Shown: positions 1-10,579 of the stretch, one piece after another | Numbering within the stretch: position 1 is the first letter of the stretch | Layout: every line of letters begins with the position of its first letter | NCBI GenBank assembly: GCA_020284085.1 | Contig: JACEVL010000019.1 | Location: 3,405,162-3,469,161, forward strand | Direction of reading: 5' to 3' | Length of the DNA: 64,000 nucleotides | Source of the DNA: Aporrectodea caliginosa | Lineage: Eukaryota > Annelida > Clitellata > Crassiclitellata > Lumbricidae | Notes under the pieces: model-generated | Seen by the model: the letters and a program-made list of their open reading frames with translations, nothing else | The model's database searches: none | Told to the model about the DNA's origin: nothing | Made by a program: the position numbers and the translations under genes

Positions 1-366
1 TTCTTCTTCTCCCTTCCCTCTCCCCTTTCCTTATCCCCTCCCCTCCTGACATTTTATACTGACTTGATATGATACCCGCATCTGCAACAATATGGACGAC
101 TTCGCCAAGACGTGCAACATGAAACAATAAGTAGGCTAAATAAGCCAACGTAAAGGCATGTCCGTGTCTGCGTGTGCGTGTGCGTGTGCGTGTTTGTATG
201 TGTGGTAGCAGCCACAAGATGTCAATAAACATCATCCATAAGATGTCATGTTGTGCTTGTGTGTGCTTAGGCCTTAGAAGCCGTAAGATGTCAGTGAGCA
301 TTACTAATGCCAGTATGTACTCCTTTGTTTGCCTGAAAAAAGTGACTGCGACTAATATTAAACGAT

Positions 367-412
367 CCGCTGTGACACCTTTTAAAAGCTGTCGACCAGC
401 GCTATATCTGTG
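367..412 (+). promoter_or_regulatory. GACACC-23-TATA promoter-like module
   Basis: GACACC at 374-379, followed by exactly 23 nt and then TATATC at 403. The 23 nt between differ from other copies although the spacing is the same. Fixed spacing between a proximal element and a TATA box is typical of animal snRNA-type promoters (PSE plus TATA). Calling this a PSE is inference. Confidence 0.45.
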
Positions 413-612
413 ACATTTCGATAGTAGCACGAATTTTTTTCTTTGTTAGTTGATGAAATTTGTCAAGACGTAATAATCACAGGCAGTATGAGGAAGAACT
501 ACTTTATGTTGCAAAAATTTGAATATTTGTGAAATTGTAAATCTCCGTTTGACACCTTTAATGGTGTCGTTCGGATGCTATAAGTTTCTGGTTCTGATTG
601 TATTATATATTT

Positions 613-660
613 TCTGTATTGTCGTCAACGGCCTTTGATGTTATAGGACGACGTTTAACT
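613..660 (+). ncRNA. Hairpin module, stem TGTCGTC/GACGACG
   Basis: The loop core AACGGCC...TATAG is enclosed by GTCGTC and GACGAC and followed by GTTTAAC. The same design occurs at 11691-11720 and 16690-16725, and with different stem bases elsewhere. It may be a structured RNA element; expression is unknown. Confidence 0.4.
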
Positions 661-722
661 GTGGTTTAATAATAATGCACGAATTTTCTCTTTATGTAAA
701 GTTTATCTGCATGTAATGACTG

Positions 723-738
723 AACGGTGAGAACTGTT
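723..738 (+). ncRNA. GAGA-tetraloop hairpin
   Basis: AACGGT-GAGA-ACTGTT forms a six-pair stem with one G-U pair and a GNRA-class loop. It is one of at least eleven copies in the window. Confidence 0.45.
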
Positions 739-1459
739 GAAAATAACAAATATTTATGTCAAAGTCAACAGCCTTGGCAACCATGTAAGATGTTGTCAAA
801 CTCTGGATCTTCTTACTTCGTACTAAAACTCTCTGCAGCGTTTAGCTAATGTAAGTTAAGATGTCTATGTCAGCGGCCTTGGCAGACGCAAGATGTCGCT
901 ATACGCTGGATATTTAATTGTAATTGAGAGCGCCATTTAGAGGTGAAATGTCGTTACACTGAATAACAAAATTGCGAGCGTAACTCCGCCATTGCCGCTT
1001 TCGGGTGGTGCCAGTTTTAAGCAAGGTTAAAGGAGGAGGAGGACTCTAAACGCTAATCATCTTGGTATAACAGAGCGTCGTTAAACCGAAAATAACAGCC
1101 ACACAGTTTTTTCTCTCAGCATTAGACATTAAGTAACAAAGGGCCAATATCAACTGCAACAGTTACTCAGTTACTCTTTCGGACACAATGTTCCGTTAAA
1201 CACTGGAAATATGCGGTTAGTCTGCATGTAATACAAGAAAACACTTATATACCTCATTTTTAGGTTTAAATGGAGCGCTGTTAAAACGGAATTTTAGTGG
1301 GCATGAAGAATTGCGCCTTAAAATCAGCAAATAAAATACGTAGGGATTAATCATTTGAAACAGTGCGTTTTATCTAAAGTTTCATTTGGACACCTTGAAA
1401 ACGAGTTGACTGTTAGATTTATATACGTCGACATCTGATGTCGTTTAGGTAACTTTAAG

Positions 1460-2440
1460 TTTTCCGTGGAGGAGACGTTATTCGGTAGTGTAAATGTCCG
1501 ATGTGTACGCCATGTCGTGTTGGGTTAGCTTCAGCCGACTCTGCCTTCTTTCTTCCTTTAGGAGGGGGAGGTGCCAGGGTTCGCAAGGGCGAAGAAGCGG
1601 TGGATGAAAGGCGACCTCAGAAGCGATTCGTCCCCGCAGATGAGCAAGCCGACCAACCGTCAAATACAGAACAGAAGAGAGACGATCGACCAACCGGACA
1701 ACGGATTGGAGACCCGACTAAGGCAACACCGATCGATTCTCACTCTAGGTACAAATACAAGGAGCGCAACTGGGAATGCAGTAACTGGTCGGCGAAATAC
1801 AACAGGAAGTGCAACATCGTCGAAGGTAAACAGGAAGAAGAAGAAGAAGTGAAGGTGAAAACGAGAGACTGCAAACAGAGTGAGCGAAAAATAAAAAAAA
1901 TGAAAGAAAAAAATTGAAAAACATAAAAAGAAAAATTTTCCGTCCAAAACCGACGACTGAAGGAAGCCAAAGGAGCGCTACCGTGAATGCAACAAAGTAC
2001 CGAGCAACGGAAGAGCAAAGAGAGAAAAGAAGAACTCCAGAGAATGAAAACAACGAAAGCGAAAGAAACAGAAAACGAACAATCAAGCAGAGTAAGAGAA
2101 AAATGGAAAACATTAAAAATAAAAAAAAATAAAAATGACAATTTTTGTAACCTACATAAACCGCCGACCCAAAGATGACTAACAGAGAAGCATCAAAAGA
2201 AATGGCATGACAACGAAAACGTGTAAAATATCATCCTGCGAAACGAAGAAAGCAACCGAAAGAAAGACAGAGCAAACAAGAAACAGCAGGAAACAAAAAC
2301 AACCTGAAGACATTTCAGGCCAACAACTTCTCTCCTCATTACTGTACTGGATGTATGTGTCAGAAGGGCTCGACTTAGCTGACTTTTGAGGTCGCAAGCT
2401 ATTGGTAAACATAGATTACGGCTAATAATGCCACAATCGG
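1460..2440. other. Purine-rich spacer without recognised gene
   Basis: This stretch lacks the array modules. From about 1800 to 2320 the plus strand is strongly purine-rich (runs of gaagaagaag, aaaaa), so open frames appear on both strands (for example plus 1501-1917, 138 codons, Lys/Glu/Arg-rich at the end). None resembles a known domain, and several overlapping frames are open at once, which is what biased composition produces. I do not call a gene. Confidence 0.6.
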
Positions 2441-3240
2441 CTTAGACACCTTAAAATAGTTTTTTTCTACCGAATCTATCTCTCTAAACTTCGCCGTTGG
2501 CAGTGCCAGTCCCAAACATTGAGGAAAGAGGATGGCGACGCTAACCATAATTCGTTATAACACAGTATCGTTAAACAGGAACTATAACCAATCAACATTA
2601 CTTGACAATTTCGTTCAAGCGAGAATGTAACAGCCAAAAGCGAGTTTTCGTTCAACCGGTTGTGTTAACTCCGCCACTGCCTTCCCGAGCCTTAGTGCCA
2701 GACAGAGCCAGTCTCAACCCTGGGTGAAGGAGGAGGGCGACGCTAATCATCTTTGTTTTCGCACGGTGTTCTTAAAGTGAAGCTAATTCTACTACTTCAA
2801 ATTTAACAGGCAGCAAACTCAAATGAAATTTCAAATATTCGAATATAAAGAGCAGCTTATTAAAGTTTAAAAGGTGTCGTAGCGGACAGAAAAATATTTG
2901 TTGCAATCGTCTGTTTACTGACATCTAATGGCCGCCAAGGCAGACACCCGCGCACACAAACGTTCGCATACATTTCAAAATAATTTCCGTCGACGTGAAT
3001 GGTTCCTGTTACCAAAAGATGTACTTAAATTTTGTCAAAATCCGGTTGAGTAGAGCGCTCTATTTAGACACCTTTTAAACGTGATTCAACAATATAATAT
3101 AATTCTCAGTCGCAGACCCAATTCGATTTATATGTTGATGTTCATTTAGTCAATTGGCTGTAACAATTTGACGTTCAATGGAAAAGAAACTTTTCAATTG
3201 CCATTGGAACGGTGAGAACTGTTTAGCTAATTTCTGCAGA
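2440..3240 (+). repeat. Module-array block
   Basis: It contains two box-A copies (about 2484-2576 and 2668-2780, each with gccag-tc, a GGAGGAGGGCGACGCTAATC-like stretch and a degenerate GTCGTTAAAC trailer), a GACACC module at 3067 followed by an AT-rich box, and a GAGA-loop hairpin at 3208-3223. The LINE fragment beginning near 3335 follows it. Confidence 0.65.
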
Positions 3241-3334
3241 CGTCGGCGGTCTTTGATGCAGTAAGACAGCGGTGGGCAACATTCGGCCCTCGGGCCGGGT
3301 CCGACCCCTAAGGACCTTTGAACCGATCCTTGAC

Positions 3335-3980
3335 ATGTCTTGTATTCATTCAGAGCATTTATATAGCGCCCCTTCAAGAAACTACTCAGGAGCGCTCCCG
3401 GCCCAGCCACGAAAAAGAAAAAAGACTTGAGGGACTTGTAGAACCCTGTCAGATGGCTTACAAGTAAAAAACGGAGCTTAAGTGGTAGGTCATTCCAAAT
3501 GGAAGGGCCAACAACCGAGAAAGCACGGCGCTGCCTAATAGCCAAGCGAGTCCGTGGAACAAGGAACTCACCCCTCGTCGCAGAGCGAAGCACCCGACGC
3601 GCTGGAACATCAGACACTGGGCGGCAAAGATCACGCAAGTAAGATGGAGCGCAGCCAAGAACACAACGAGAAACAAGAGCAGCAATGCGATATGAGATAC
3701 CGCTGAGACACAGGAAGCCAATGCAACACATCACGCATGTATGCAGAGACAGGAGAGTACTTAGGAAGCCGTCCAATAAGCCGAGCAGCCGAGCGTAGAA
3801 CTCGATCTAGTCGCCCCAAAACACCAAGGGGAAGGCCAGCAAGTAGTGAGGAACAGTGGTCAATTCGACTAGTAACAAAGGCATGAACAAGTACCACAAC
3901 TGCATCATGAGAGAGAGAGCGAGAGACCACTCGAAGCTGACGAAGCTGATAATAACAACTCCGTGCAATTGAGTATTAGC
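3335..3980 (-). mobile_element. CR1/L2-like LINE, 3' fragment (frameshifted)
   Basis: Read on the minus strand, this encodes the C-terminal part of a LINE reverse transcriptase: CYYQLRQLRVVSRSL, LVHAFVTSRIDHC, RLIGRLPKYSPVSAYMRD and LHWLPV, then in a second frame RRAFSVVGPSIWNDLPLKLR. The two frames meet near 3725, so the copy is broken. The 3' end carries the GGGAGCGCTCCTGAGTAG...GGGGCGCTATATAAATG signature shared by the other LINE ends here and finishes in a short GAATGAATAC tail. The catalytic YADD region is absent, so the copy is 5'-truncated and dead. Confidence 0.88.
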
Positions 3981-4259
3981 ATTCTACCTGGCGCTAATGA
4001 AAATTTATCCGTTTTATGTATTTTAATACCTGAATAAACTAAAAAACATATTTCGCTGTTGTTTTTATTGTACTTTAGGTATTAGAATAATTGGGTTTTC
4101 ATCATAAAACTTATCTTAAATAACTTTAACGATTATTCTTCAATATTTAGTTTGAATGAATTTAATATTTGCTCATTTTCTGGGGCAAATGAACCTGCAG
4201 AAATTAGCCCGCGATTGCCATGCGGCTCTGGAGCTGCCCTTAAAATTTGAGGGCGGCCC

Positions 4260-4880
4260 TCTCTTAAATTAAAAGAGAAGTTGTACATGCCCGCCGCAAG
4301 ATATCGTTCAACTCTGGATCCTCGTGTATACGCGGTACTAGAACTTTCGTTCTGCAGCGTTTACCTAATAGGCCTATATAAATTAAGGCAGACGTAAACG
4401 GCCTTGGCAGCCGCAAGATGTCGCTAAACACTGGATATTTATATATCTGTGAGTTGAGATGAATAATCAAAAAATGCAGGCCTAATTCCGCTTTCGGGTG
4501 GTGCCAGTGCAAAGCTAGGGTAAAGGAGGAGGGGTAATTAATTAATTATCTTCGTTCAACAGAGCGTAGTTCAACTGAAATTCTATATAGACATTAAGTA
4601 TCAAAGGGCCAACATCGACTACACTCTCGAAAGCAATGTTCTGATAAACACAACGGGAAATACGGTAAGTGTTTATATAATGCACGACAACATTTATTGA
4701 ACTCATTTTTAGGTTCTCTTACAGCGCCGGAAAAACGGAATTTTTGTCGAAATGTAAAATTGCGACATCAATTCAGCAGATATTATTCTTAGGGTGAATC
4801 AGTTGAAGCAGTGCGTATTATCTAAATTTTCAAAGTTTTGCACTTATTCGCTACCTGGACTTGATAAGTACTGCATCTCT
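4260..4880 (+). repeat. Module-array block
   Basis: Order as in copy 1: AAGATATCGTTCAACTCTGGATCC box, a CGGCCTTGGCAGCCGCAAGATGTCGCTAAAC hairpin (about 4410-4436), the gctttcgggtggtgccag form of box A (about 4490-4575), the GTTCtGaTAAACAC stretch, and the tail block with 'cagtgcgtattatctaa'. Diverged copy. Confidence 0.65.
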
Positions 4881-5109
4881 ACATTAATATTCATCGTTCA
4901 ACGGACATTATTTTCTTTGTTCTTGATTGTAGAACTTTATGAACAGCATGGGGGGGGGTCAACGGGTTTTGCAGTTGCTTGTTGCTTGTTTGCCTTTAAA
5001 TATGCTTGCTTGAATGTTTTGTGTATTCCTGTGCACTATTTGCATTACAAAATTAATATGAAAAGTAAAGTTCTATGGCTGAAACTACTGACTGGGAAAA
5101 ACTTTTTTT

Positions 5110-5395
5110 GAAATGTTTGCACTTTTTCTGTACCAGCCCTATAGGCCCAACAGACTGAGGTGCGAATTGTCTTGACTCACGAAATGACATGAGTTAACTC
5201 ATACTTGGCGTTCAAATGTGTTGAAATAAGGGTAAGATGAGTTAAGTGAATGTGGCGAAATTAAAGGTGAGAGAAGGTTAGGGAAGACCGATTAGGAGGA
5301 ACAATTCGTTCTGCTTAGTTTTATTGGTGCTTACTTAGCTGTTTAGTAAGCAAACGCTGGTGTACCTAGGAATTTGTCAGTTCCGAGTTACGACT
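5110..5395. other. Spacer, nothing recognised
   Basis: No coding signal and no copy of the array modules seen. It borders the downstream CUB exon duplicate and may be intron of that gene. Confidence 0.5.
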
Positions 5396-5915
5396 AAGTA
5401 TACTAATTGGAAAGAGCAGATTATGCTTTTTAAAGTCTTCTGTGTAGGATATCTACATTTCAGACATATTCTTTGAGCTCTTTTAACGTTTCATTGTGTT
5501 CTCAGTTTATTCTTTCAGATCCCTTTTACCTATTAATTGAATATTTATTAATAAATAGGCTGTCGTTAACAATTCACATGACTTGATATAACTTGGTATA
5601 ATTTACCTGGAATAGTGGTGTACTGAAGACTGAAACCCGTGTGTGTTTCTGAATGATCTGAATGAAAAGACACATTTACAAGGCTGCAGGAGAATATCGT
5701 CAGAGTTGCAGGAATCTGTGAGCCAAAATAGTTTGGCGATGCAAAGTTGTTTCCATTCGCACACGTAATCTACAATTATAGCGCAAGAGTCTTGGAGTGA
5801 GAACAAAGACTCGGTACATGGAAAAGATGCTTAAAGTAAAATATTCTTCGTTTAGGTCCTAGTCGATTTTGCATACTGTTTAACAACGTAGTATAGACGT
5901 TGTGCTTGTTGATCT
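5395..5915 (-). repeat. Tandem duplicate containing CUB exon B, copy 2
   Basis: About 520 bp that align with 7225-7730, including exon, splice sites and flanking intron (for example 'cagacatattctttg' in both). The two copies lie 1,833 bp apart, so an exon with its intron borders was duplicated in tandem. Confidence 0.85.
5607..5769 (-). CDS. CUB domain, second-half exon (downstream duplicate)
   Basis: A 163-nt exon on the minus strand. The acceptor is TTGTAG|ATTACG and the donor CCAG|GTAAAT. Read in phase 0 it gives ITCANGNNFASPNYFGSQIP, continuing through ATLTIFSC, LVNVSFHSDHSE and TGFSLQY, the C-terminal half of a CUB domain (a beta-sandwich module of extracellular proteins). It leaves in phase 1, as CUB modules usually do. 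An in-frame stop immediately upstream of the acceptor fixes the exon start. Compared with 7440-7602 it has the same length, phases and splice sites and many replacements, but no stop. It could be a mutually exclusive alternative exon or the half of a further CUB whose first-half exon I could not find between 5770 and 7440. Confidence 0.82.
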
Positions 5916-6830
5916 ATTTGCGTATGCAACAGAATGGTAATGAAAGTAGGATTGAAGACCATTTCTGAATTCAAAAATTTTTCACCTTAAAATTTTTTGT
6001 CAATACTTATTGGTTAATAGTGTAACGGTACGGGGGTTTGACTATTTTTGACCAGGATGGCTACCCCGATATTTTGAGATATTTCTATGTCCGTCGAGTC
6101 CGGCTTTGGCGGTCTGCAAGAGACTAACTAAAAGAAGTATTTAACGCTTCTGAAACGCCTTCTATTCTGCAATTCTCCACAGTTGACTTTCTTAGCCGTA
6201 GTACAATGGAAGCGGTAAACGTATGATTGAGAACAGTCCGTAATGTCAGTGCTAACTCTCAAACGCTCCGCTTAGAGTCCGCAACTACGCAGTTCCAAAG
6301 AAAATATATTCGAAACGACGACTATCAACTTCGCCACGTTCACTACGATGGTTTGCTGTTGTGGAGGCTTCCCCTGCCCTTTTTTCTTTTGGGCTGATCT
6401 TCATCTACCTAGCCAGTGACCTACTTTAAGCCTTGCCGACATCAACATTTACCGTTTTTTTAAATTTCGAGTGGGGTCTTAACACTTGTTGAGTGATCAG
6501 CTGAGGTATTATTCTCACGCAACCACTCCATCAGTCATATTCGTTTAGGTTCTGCAAATGAGTCGGTTGATTGACTTACAGCATATGTGTCCTCACTCAG
6601 CGAACGGAATTGGTAACATTCAGTTGAGTACAAGAAGTGAAGTATCTATTTACGCCTTAATAATCAAGACACTCCGAAATTCGGAGATGAAATTTGTCCA
6701 CTAGGTCCAGAGAAATTACGTTTAATACAGCCTGCATAAAGATATGAAAACATAATTTTTCATGCAATTGTATGCACAGAATTGTAATTATGACTTATAA
6801 TTTGCCAATATGTCTGAACATGAAGATCAT
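5915..6830. other. Probable intron, no recognised feature
   Basis: Lies between the two CUB exon B copies. I searched the minus strand for a CUB first half (Cys-Gly start, YDWVT end) and did not see one. No array modules. Confidence 0.45.
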
Positions 6831-6834
6831 GCTC

Positions 6835-7045
6835 TGATTATGCTGCAAGTGGCGTCGGATATCTGCATATCGTCGATGGAACGGTCAACCCGATGAAGTG
6901 CATCGGCACAGTGCAGATGTGAACGATGATTTTCCCGCATCAGTTCATGTACCACTGTACCAGGATGACAATGCACCGTGTTCCCAAATGGAGGCGCCAG
7001 AAAAACATCAGGACGTTAGACTGGCAAGCTCAATCACCGGGCGAG
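6835..7045 (+). mobile_element. Tc1/mariner transposase relic
   Basis: Short broken piece of a Tc1-type DDE transposase in three frames: LHIVDGTVNPMK, then DDNAPCS, then DWQAQSP. In Tc1 transposases these correspond to the segment around the second catalytic Asp (QQDNAPxH) and the DWPAQSPDLNPIE segment before the third catalytic residue. The His of NAPCH is not preserved and the C-terminal acidic residue is missing. No inverted repeats were found. It lies in a presumed intron of the CUB gene, on the opposite strand. Confidence 0.75.
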
Positions 7046-7224
7046 TAGCTTAGGAGATAATCATCCAGGAGATATTCGACTACTCAGGAGATATTCGACT
7101 ACTAAGCGCGAGCATGCATATTACATACATACGTAAAGATACATTGCATCTTTGCCTATGGGATGATTATAATATTATCACGAAGTGACGCTGTTAAATG
7201 CTTTCACTTTCAAACTAGAATAAT

Positions 7225-7730
7225 TATGCCTAAGTAAAATGACTGAAAAGAAAGGATCGTGCTTTCTAAAGTCTCCTGTGGAGGATGTCTGCTTTTCAGA
7301 CATATTCTTTGTGCTCTTCTGACGTCTTCATTGTGTTCTCAATTTATTGCTTCATATCCCTTTATTCATCTGCTAAATATTCATAAATAAATATGTAGTC
7401 GTTAATAATTCTCATAACTTGATATAAATTGTAATTTACCTTCAGCGACTTTGTACGTAAGATTGAAGCCCGCGTATGTATCTGAATCATCTGTGTGAAA
7501 AGTCACATTTACATTGTAGCATGATGATATCGTCAAAGTTGCAGGAATTTGTGAGCCAGAAAAACGTGGCGATGTAAAGTTGTCTCCCGAAGTACACGAA
7601 ATCTACAGTAACATAAACAGAACAAAAGTCTTCAGAGTCACAGCCAAGACTCTGTTCACCAGACTGGCGTTTAAAGAAAACCATATTATAGGTCAGTTTT
7701 GACAACGTTGTTTAATATAATGTGCATGTG
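7225..7730 (-). repeat. Tandem duplicate containing CUB exon B, copy 1
   Basis: Partner of 5395-5915; similarity extends through both flanking intron segments. Confidence 0.85.
7440..7602 (-). CDS. CUB domain, second-half exon
   Basis: A 163-nt minus-strand exon with acceptor TTACTGTAG|ATTTCG and donor GAAG|GTAAAT, phase 0 in and phase 1 out. It encodes ISCTSGDNFTSPRFSGSQIP, then ATLTISSC, NVNVTFHTDDSD and AGFNLTYKV, the typical strand pattern of the CUB C-terminal half (P-x2-L-x-SS, V-x-F-x-D, GF-x-Y). It joins in phase to the exon at 8948-9120 to make one CUB of about 112 residues. The usual third and fourth cysteines (before YDW and in YCG) are replaced; cysteines occur instead at residues 3 and 28 of the exon. 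The protein is likely extracellular; its other domains and name are unknown. Confidence 0.85.
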
Positions 7731-7751
7731 TTTCTATGTGACTCGGTATCC

Positions 7752-8085
7752 GGACATTTCCCTTTGAACATTTCGCCTCGAATATTCCCCTTCCCGAAGA
7801 TCACTTACTCAGTGAGTAGACAGTCTACCATTGAATAATATGATAACTGTCATTGATCCAGCTTCTATTTAAAAAGTCGTTTCTTCATCAATCCAACTTC
7901 TATTTAAACAAAGCAGTAGTTTCATCAAACCAATTTCTATGTTAGCAAAGAATTTCTTTCATCAGTCCAGGTTCTACTTGAGCAAGGAATTTCTTTCATC
8001 AGTCCAGCTACTATTAAAGAAACTATTTTCATCAGTCCAACTTTGGGGGAGGATGTCCAGGAGGAAATGTCCAGGGGAAATGTCC
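7752..8085. mobile_element. Short inverted-repeat element (MITE-like)
   Basis: The ends are inverted copies. The left end starts GGACATTTCCCtttGaACA and the right end, reversed, starts GGACATTTCCCctgGACA; each end holds two or three copies of GGACATTTCC. The interior is a 37-bp tandem repeat (catcagtcca...aagaatttcttt) of four to five diverged units at about 7885-8040. No ORF. A TA target duplication is possible but not clean. It sits in the intron between the CUB exons. Confidence 0.6.
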
Positions 8086-8089
8086 TAGA

Positions 8090-8945
8090 CCTATGTGATC
8101 TGCTACATAAGTTTGCTTGAAAACCAATTCTTTATTCAATACTTTTTGAAAATACAACATTTGTGAAATATAGAACGGTTAATTTCAATTAACTTTTCAG
8201 CTGTGACGAATAATTATTGCAGTTTCAGTTGTCTGCAACTGCAGTTGAAATTCTTACTGTAAGTTTATTATAATAAATTGCCAGGTTTTGTTTATGTAAG
8301 CTTTTCCTTCGAGTTACTTGTTTCACACACGTGCCGTACGATTAGTTAGGCGGTTTCCAAAATGTCGGGGAGGTATTATAGTCGGTTAATTTATCAGAAA
8401 TTGCACCTTTAAATTTCAATAACCATCAGTACAAAATTTAATAGGTGCCTGGCTAGTCATTGTTACAGCCTTTCAGTAACGTTTTGATGTTTTGAATCAA
8501 TCGAGATTCGAATCGTAGACTCGTCCAATCTATCGAACGGCAGACTAAACATAGAATCATATTTTAAATACTGCTTAACACTGCAATCAACAGGTCCATG
8601 GCTTTGTGCAATACTTCTAGCCTCAATTAAGTGAGTAGGGCCTACGACAAGTGAAGCATCTAATTAAGCTATTAAAATTAAATACGCACCTATTCCTACT
8701 CCTACAGTGCCAGTAGCATAATAATATATAGATAGCACTAGCATAGAATTTCGTCAAAGAAATCGGTACCTATTGATGACAACTTACTATTGTTGTGGTC
8801 AGCCATCGCTCGAAGCGCACGCTGCTTCCTTACAGCACCTGCTGTGGGATTGTTTCAACTTTATACAATCCTGCCTAGACGTGGTTGTGATCGCCAGAAA
8901 GTATTCAGCATCTACCAGATTTTCGCATTCGAAACTTTAATACGT
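8090..8945. other. Probable CUB gene intron
   Basis: Between the donor at 8947 and the acceptor at 7603 when read on the minus strand. Apart from the inverted-repeat element no feature was recognised. Confidence 0.5.
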
Positions 8946-8947
8946 AC

Positions 8948-9120
8948 CGTTACCCAATCATACGATGGTTCTGTGTTGAAAGCCAGAAAAGTAATGCTGA
9001 TTTCCTGTCCAGACGGGACATGTATATAACTGTAACAGTCTAGGTTATCGGTGTATGTCGTCGGAAAAATTGGGGATGAAATCGTTCCAGTTTGCCCAGA
9101 TAAATACCTAGTGCCACAGT
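8948..9120 (-). CDS. CUB domain, first-half exon
   Basis: A 173-nt minus-strand exon: two nucleotides finishing a split codon, then 57 codons. The acceptor is TTTTATACAG|ACTGTG and the donor GTAACG|GTACGT. The peptide starts at the Cys-Gly that opens CUB domains, continues TRYLSGQTGTISSPIFP, has the second cysteine in DNLDC, and ends GQEISITFLAFNTEPSYDWV-T, matching the CUB consensus (GxIxSPxxP, IxFxxFxTE, YDWV). Entry phase 1 with exit phase 0 fits the exon at 7440-7602, giving a symmetrical 1-1 module suited to exon shuffling. Exons further 5' (above 9120) were not identified. Confidence 0.88.
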
Positions 9121-9124
9121 CTGT

Positions 9125-9690
9125 ATAAAACACAAGTATAACCATAGAGATGTATAATATATAAATATATCACTAGAGGCCCAGATCTGCTGTTATTTTT
9201 GAGGCCGCCGATTTCGCCATTTTGTATACTGCAAGGGTCAAGGCCTTTTGAGAAATCGACGTCATCGTCGACGTTTATTGCGTGGACACGTCACCAGTTA
9301 TGTTAATGAGCGCTGGCTGACGTCAGGCAAGCTTAATTTCACAGTGCAACATCAGCTGTGATAGGCTACACCAAAGTAAACATCGATATCTATATTTAGA
9401 ATGCATAGCTCGTTGGGTCAAGGTCGCTTAGCGAGTGTGACTTCACTGCGACCTGACGGAAACATACGTCATACGGTCTCTAGAGCTTATAATATATCTG
9501 CCTACGAGTAGGCTACGACTACTTTATATAAAACACCAGTTTAACCTTTTAACACTTTTAATCGTCCTTCTAACACTTCTTCATCTACACACTTTAGTTC
9601 TTGTTACTAGTTCTCTATTACACATCAACATATCCTAGAGTTCGTCTTCTGACGTCATAGTCCGACACTACAGTCCCTAAACACTGCATC
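9125..9690. other. Spacer or upstream intron, nothing recognised
   Basis: No coding exon in phase with the CUB exon was found and no array modules before about 9,700. Confidence 0.45.
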
Positions 9691-9699
9691 CATCCGTTT

Positions 9700-9830
9700 A
9701 GGAAGAGCGCTCTCTTTAGACACCTTTATTTCGTAATTCGCCAACACAATATAAGTATGGGACGTCGGGACCCAATCAGTAAGATCGATGTCCAAAATTA
9801 ATTAAACACGCAATATTCGTCTTATAAAAT
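9700..9830 (+). repeat. Module-array fragment with promoter-like module
   Basis: GAGCGCTCTCTTTAGACACC at 9705-9724, then 25 nt and TATAAG at 9750, followed by the usual tatgggacgtcgggacccaat segment. Similarity stops where the short-tailed repeat begins. Confidence 0.55.
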
Positions 9831-10048
9831 AGATTCAGTTGGCTCTAACTATTTTAGTCATCAATAGAAAGTATCGTAATCGTAATCTCCAAACTTCTAA
9901 AGCGTCACTCGAAAGCCAAGCGCAGGGCACAAGCTTATTCACGAGCACTGCGTCTAGTCGGAGGGGTTGTCCAAAGGTGTAGTTCGAGGGGAGTCCGAGT
10001 CCGGTTTCCAAAGGAGCAGAGGGGTGGGGGGTCAAAGTATGGCACTGC
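9830..10048 (-). mobile_element. Unclassified retroelement, family R1 copy
   Basis: On the minus strand this ends ...GACGCAGTGCTCGTGAATAAG...GGCTTTCGAGTGACGCTTTAG...GGAGATTACGATTACGATAC. The same GCGCTCGTGAATAAGCT segment occurs at 13345-13560, 24215-24520, 26505-26720 and 54295-54400. The simple tail suggests a retrotransposed 3' end (SINE or short LINE remnant). No domain recognised. Confidence 0.55.
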
Positions 10049-10049
10049 C

Positions 10050-10345
10050 ATGGGAACATTGATAACTGTTGAAACTAATTTCTGTCGAAGTCAACGGCCT
10101 CTGTTGTTAAAAGATGTCGTTGTACTCTACATCAATCCACCCAGCCACTACCATATTTTTGGCAGTGCCAGTCCCAAGCGTGGTGAAGGAGGGCGAACCA
10201 GTGTTCTAAAACAACAAGTAACCAACCTTGGTTAAATTTGAGTAAGTTATGTGCTGCATGTTTAACGACACTGTGTCATAGCAAAGATGCTCAGCGTCGA
10301 CCTCCCCTTCCTCCAGGCTTGGGACTGGCACTACTAGATTCTGGG
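10050..10345. repeat. Module-array fragments in both orientations
   Basis: A plus-strand hairpin box (gtcaacggcct...aaaagatgtcgtt, about 10088-10116) and part of box A (10155-10190), then minus-oriented box A at about 10258-10335 (gtttaacgacactgtgtcatag...gcttgggactggcac). Confidence 0.6.
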
Positions 10346-10579
10346 TAGTTACTTCTAGATTAATTTAGAGGTTTACAAAATGTCTCCTATAATATCCCGT
10401 ACCAGAGTCAAGTCAATATTATTGCTTCTAAATTAAATTAAAGTTTAACAAAATGTCGCCTATATAGCATTGGCTAATAGTGATTTCAAGGTGTCTATCG
10501 ACAGCTCCTTAGATTATTAGTAGTCTTTACCTCATGGCTTTCATGGCCATAAATTCGAAATTGAAATACATCTTAACAA

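Larger units (their letters stand above)
1..1460 (+). repeat. Module-array superunit, copy 1
   Basis: Long copy of the dispersed composite repeat. It opens with a pyrimidine run (ttcttcttctccc) that recurs at 18001, and both copies continue with the same 'caatatggacgacttc' stretch. In order it carries AAGATGTC boxes (219-300), a GACACC-23 nt-TATA module (374-406), a TGTCGTC/GACGACG hairpin (613-655), a GAGA-loop hairpin (723-738), an AAGATGTCGCTA box (891-902), a two-hairpin box ending in GTCGTTAAAC (985-1087), and a second GACACC module (1389). No protein is encoded. The type is unclassified and I see no terminal repeats or tail. Orientation is called from the strand on which the hairpin wobble pairs are G-U. 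Confidence 0.75.

Noticed and set aside
1501..2178. Overlapping Lys/Glu-rich and Phe/Leu-rich frames on both strands
   Set aside because: Purine-rich DNA opens frames on both strands; no domain, no splice structure.
5603..5806. Minus-strand frame of 67 codons, and that at 7487-7705, as independent small genes
   Set aside because: Wrong frame of the CUB exon B copies; the correct frame is bounded by splice sites and gives the CUB sequence.
8790..9029. Plus-strand frame of 79 codons
   Set aside because: Antisense shadow of the CUB exon at 8948-9120.
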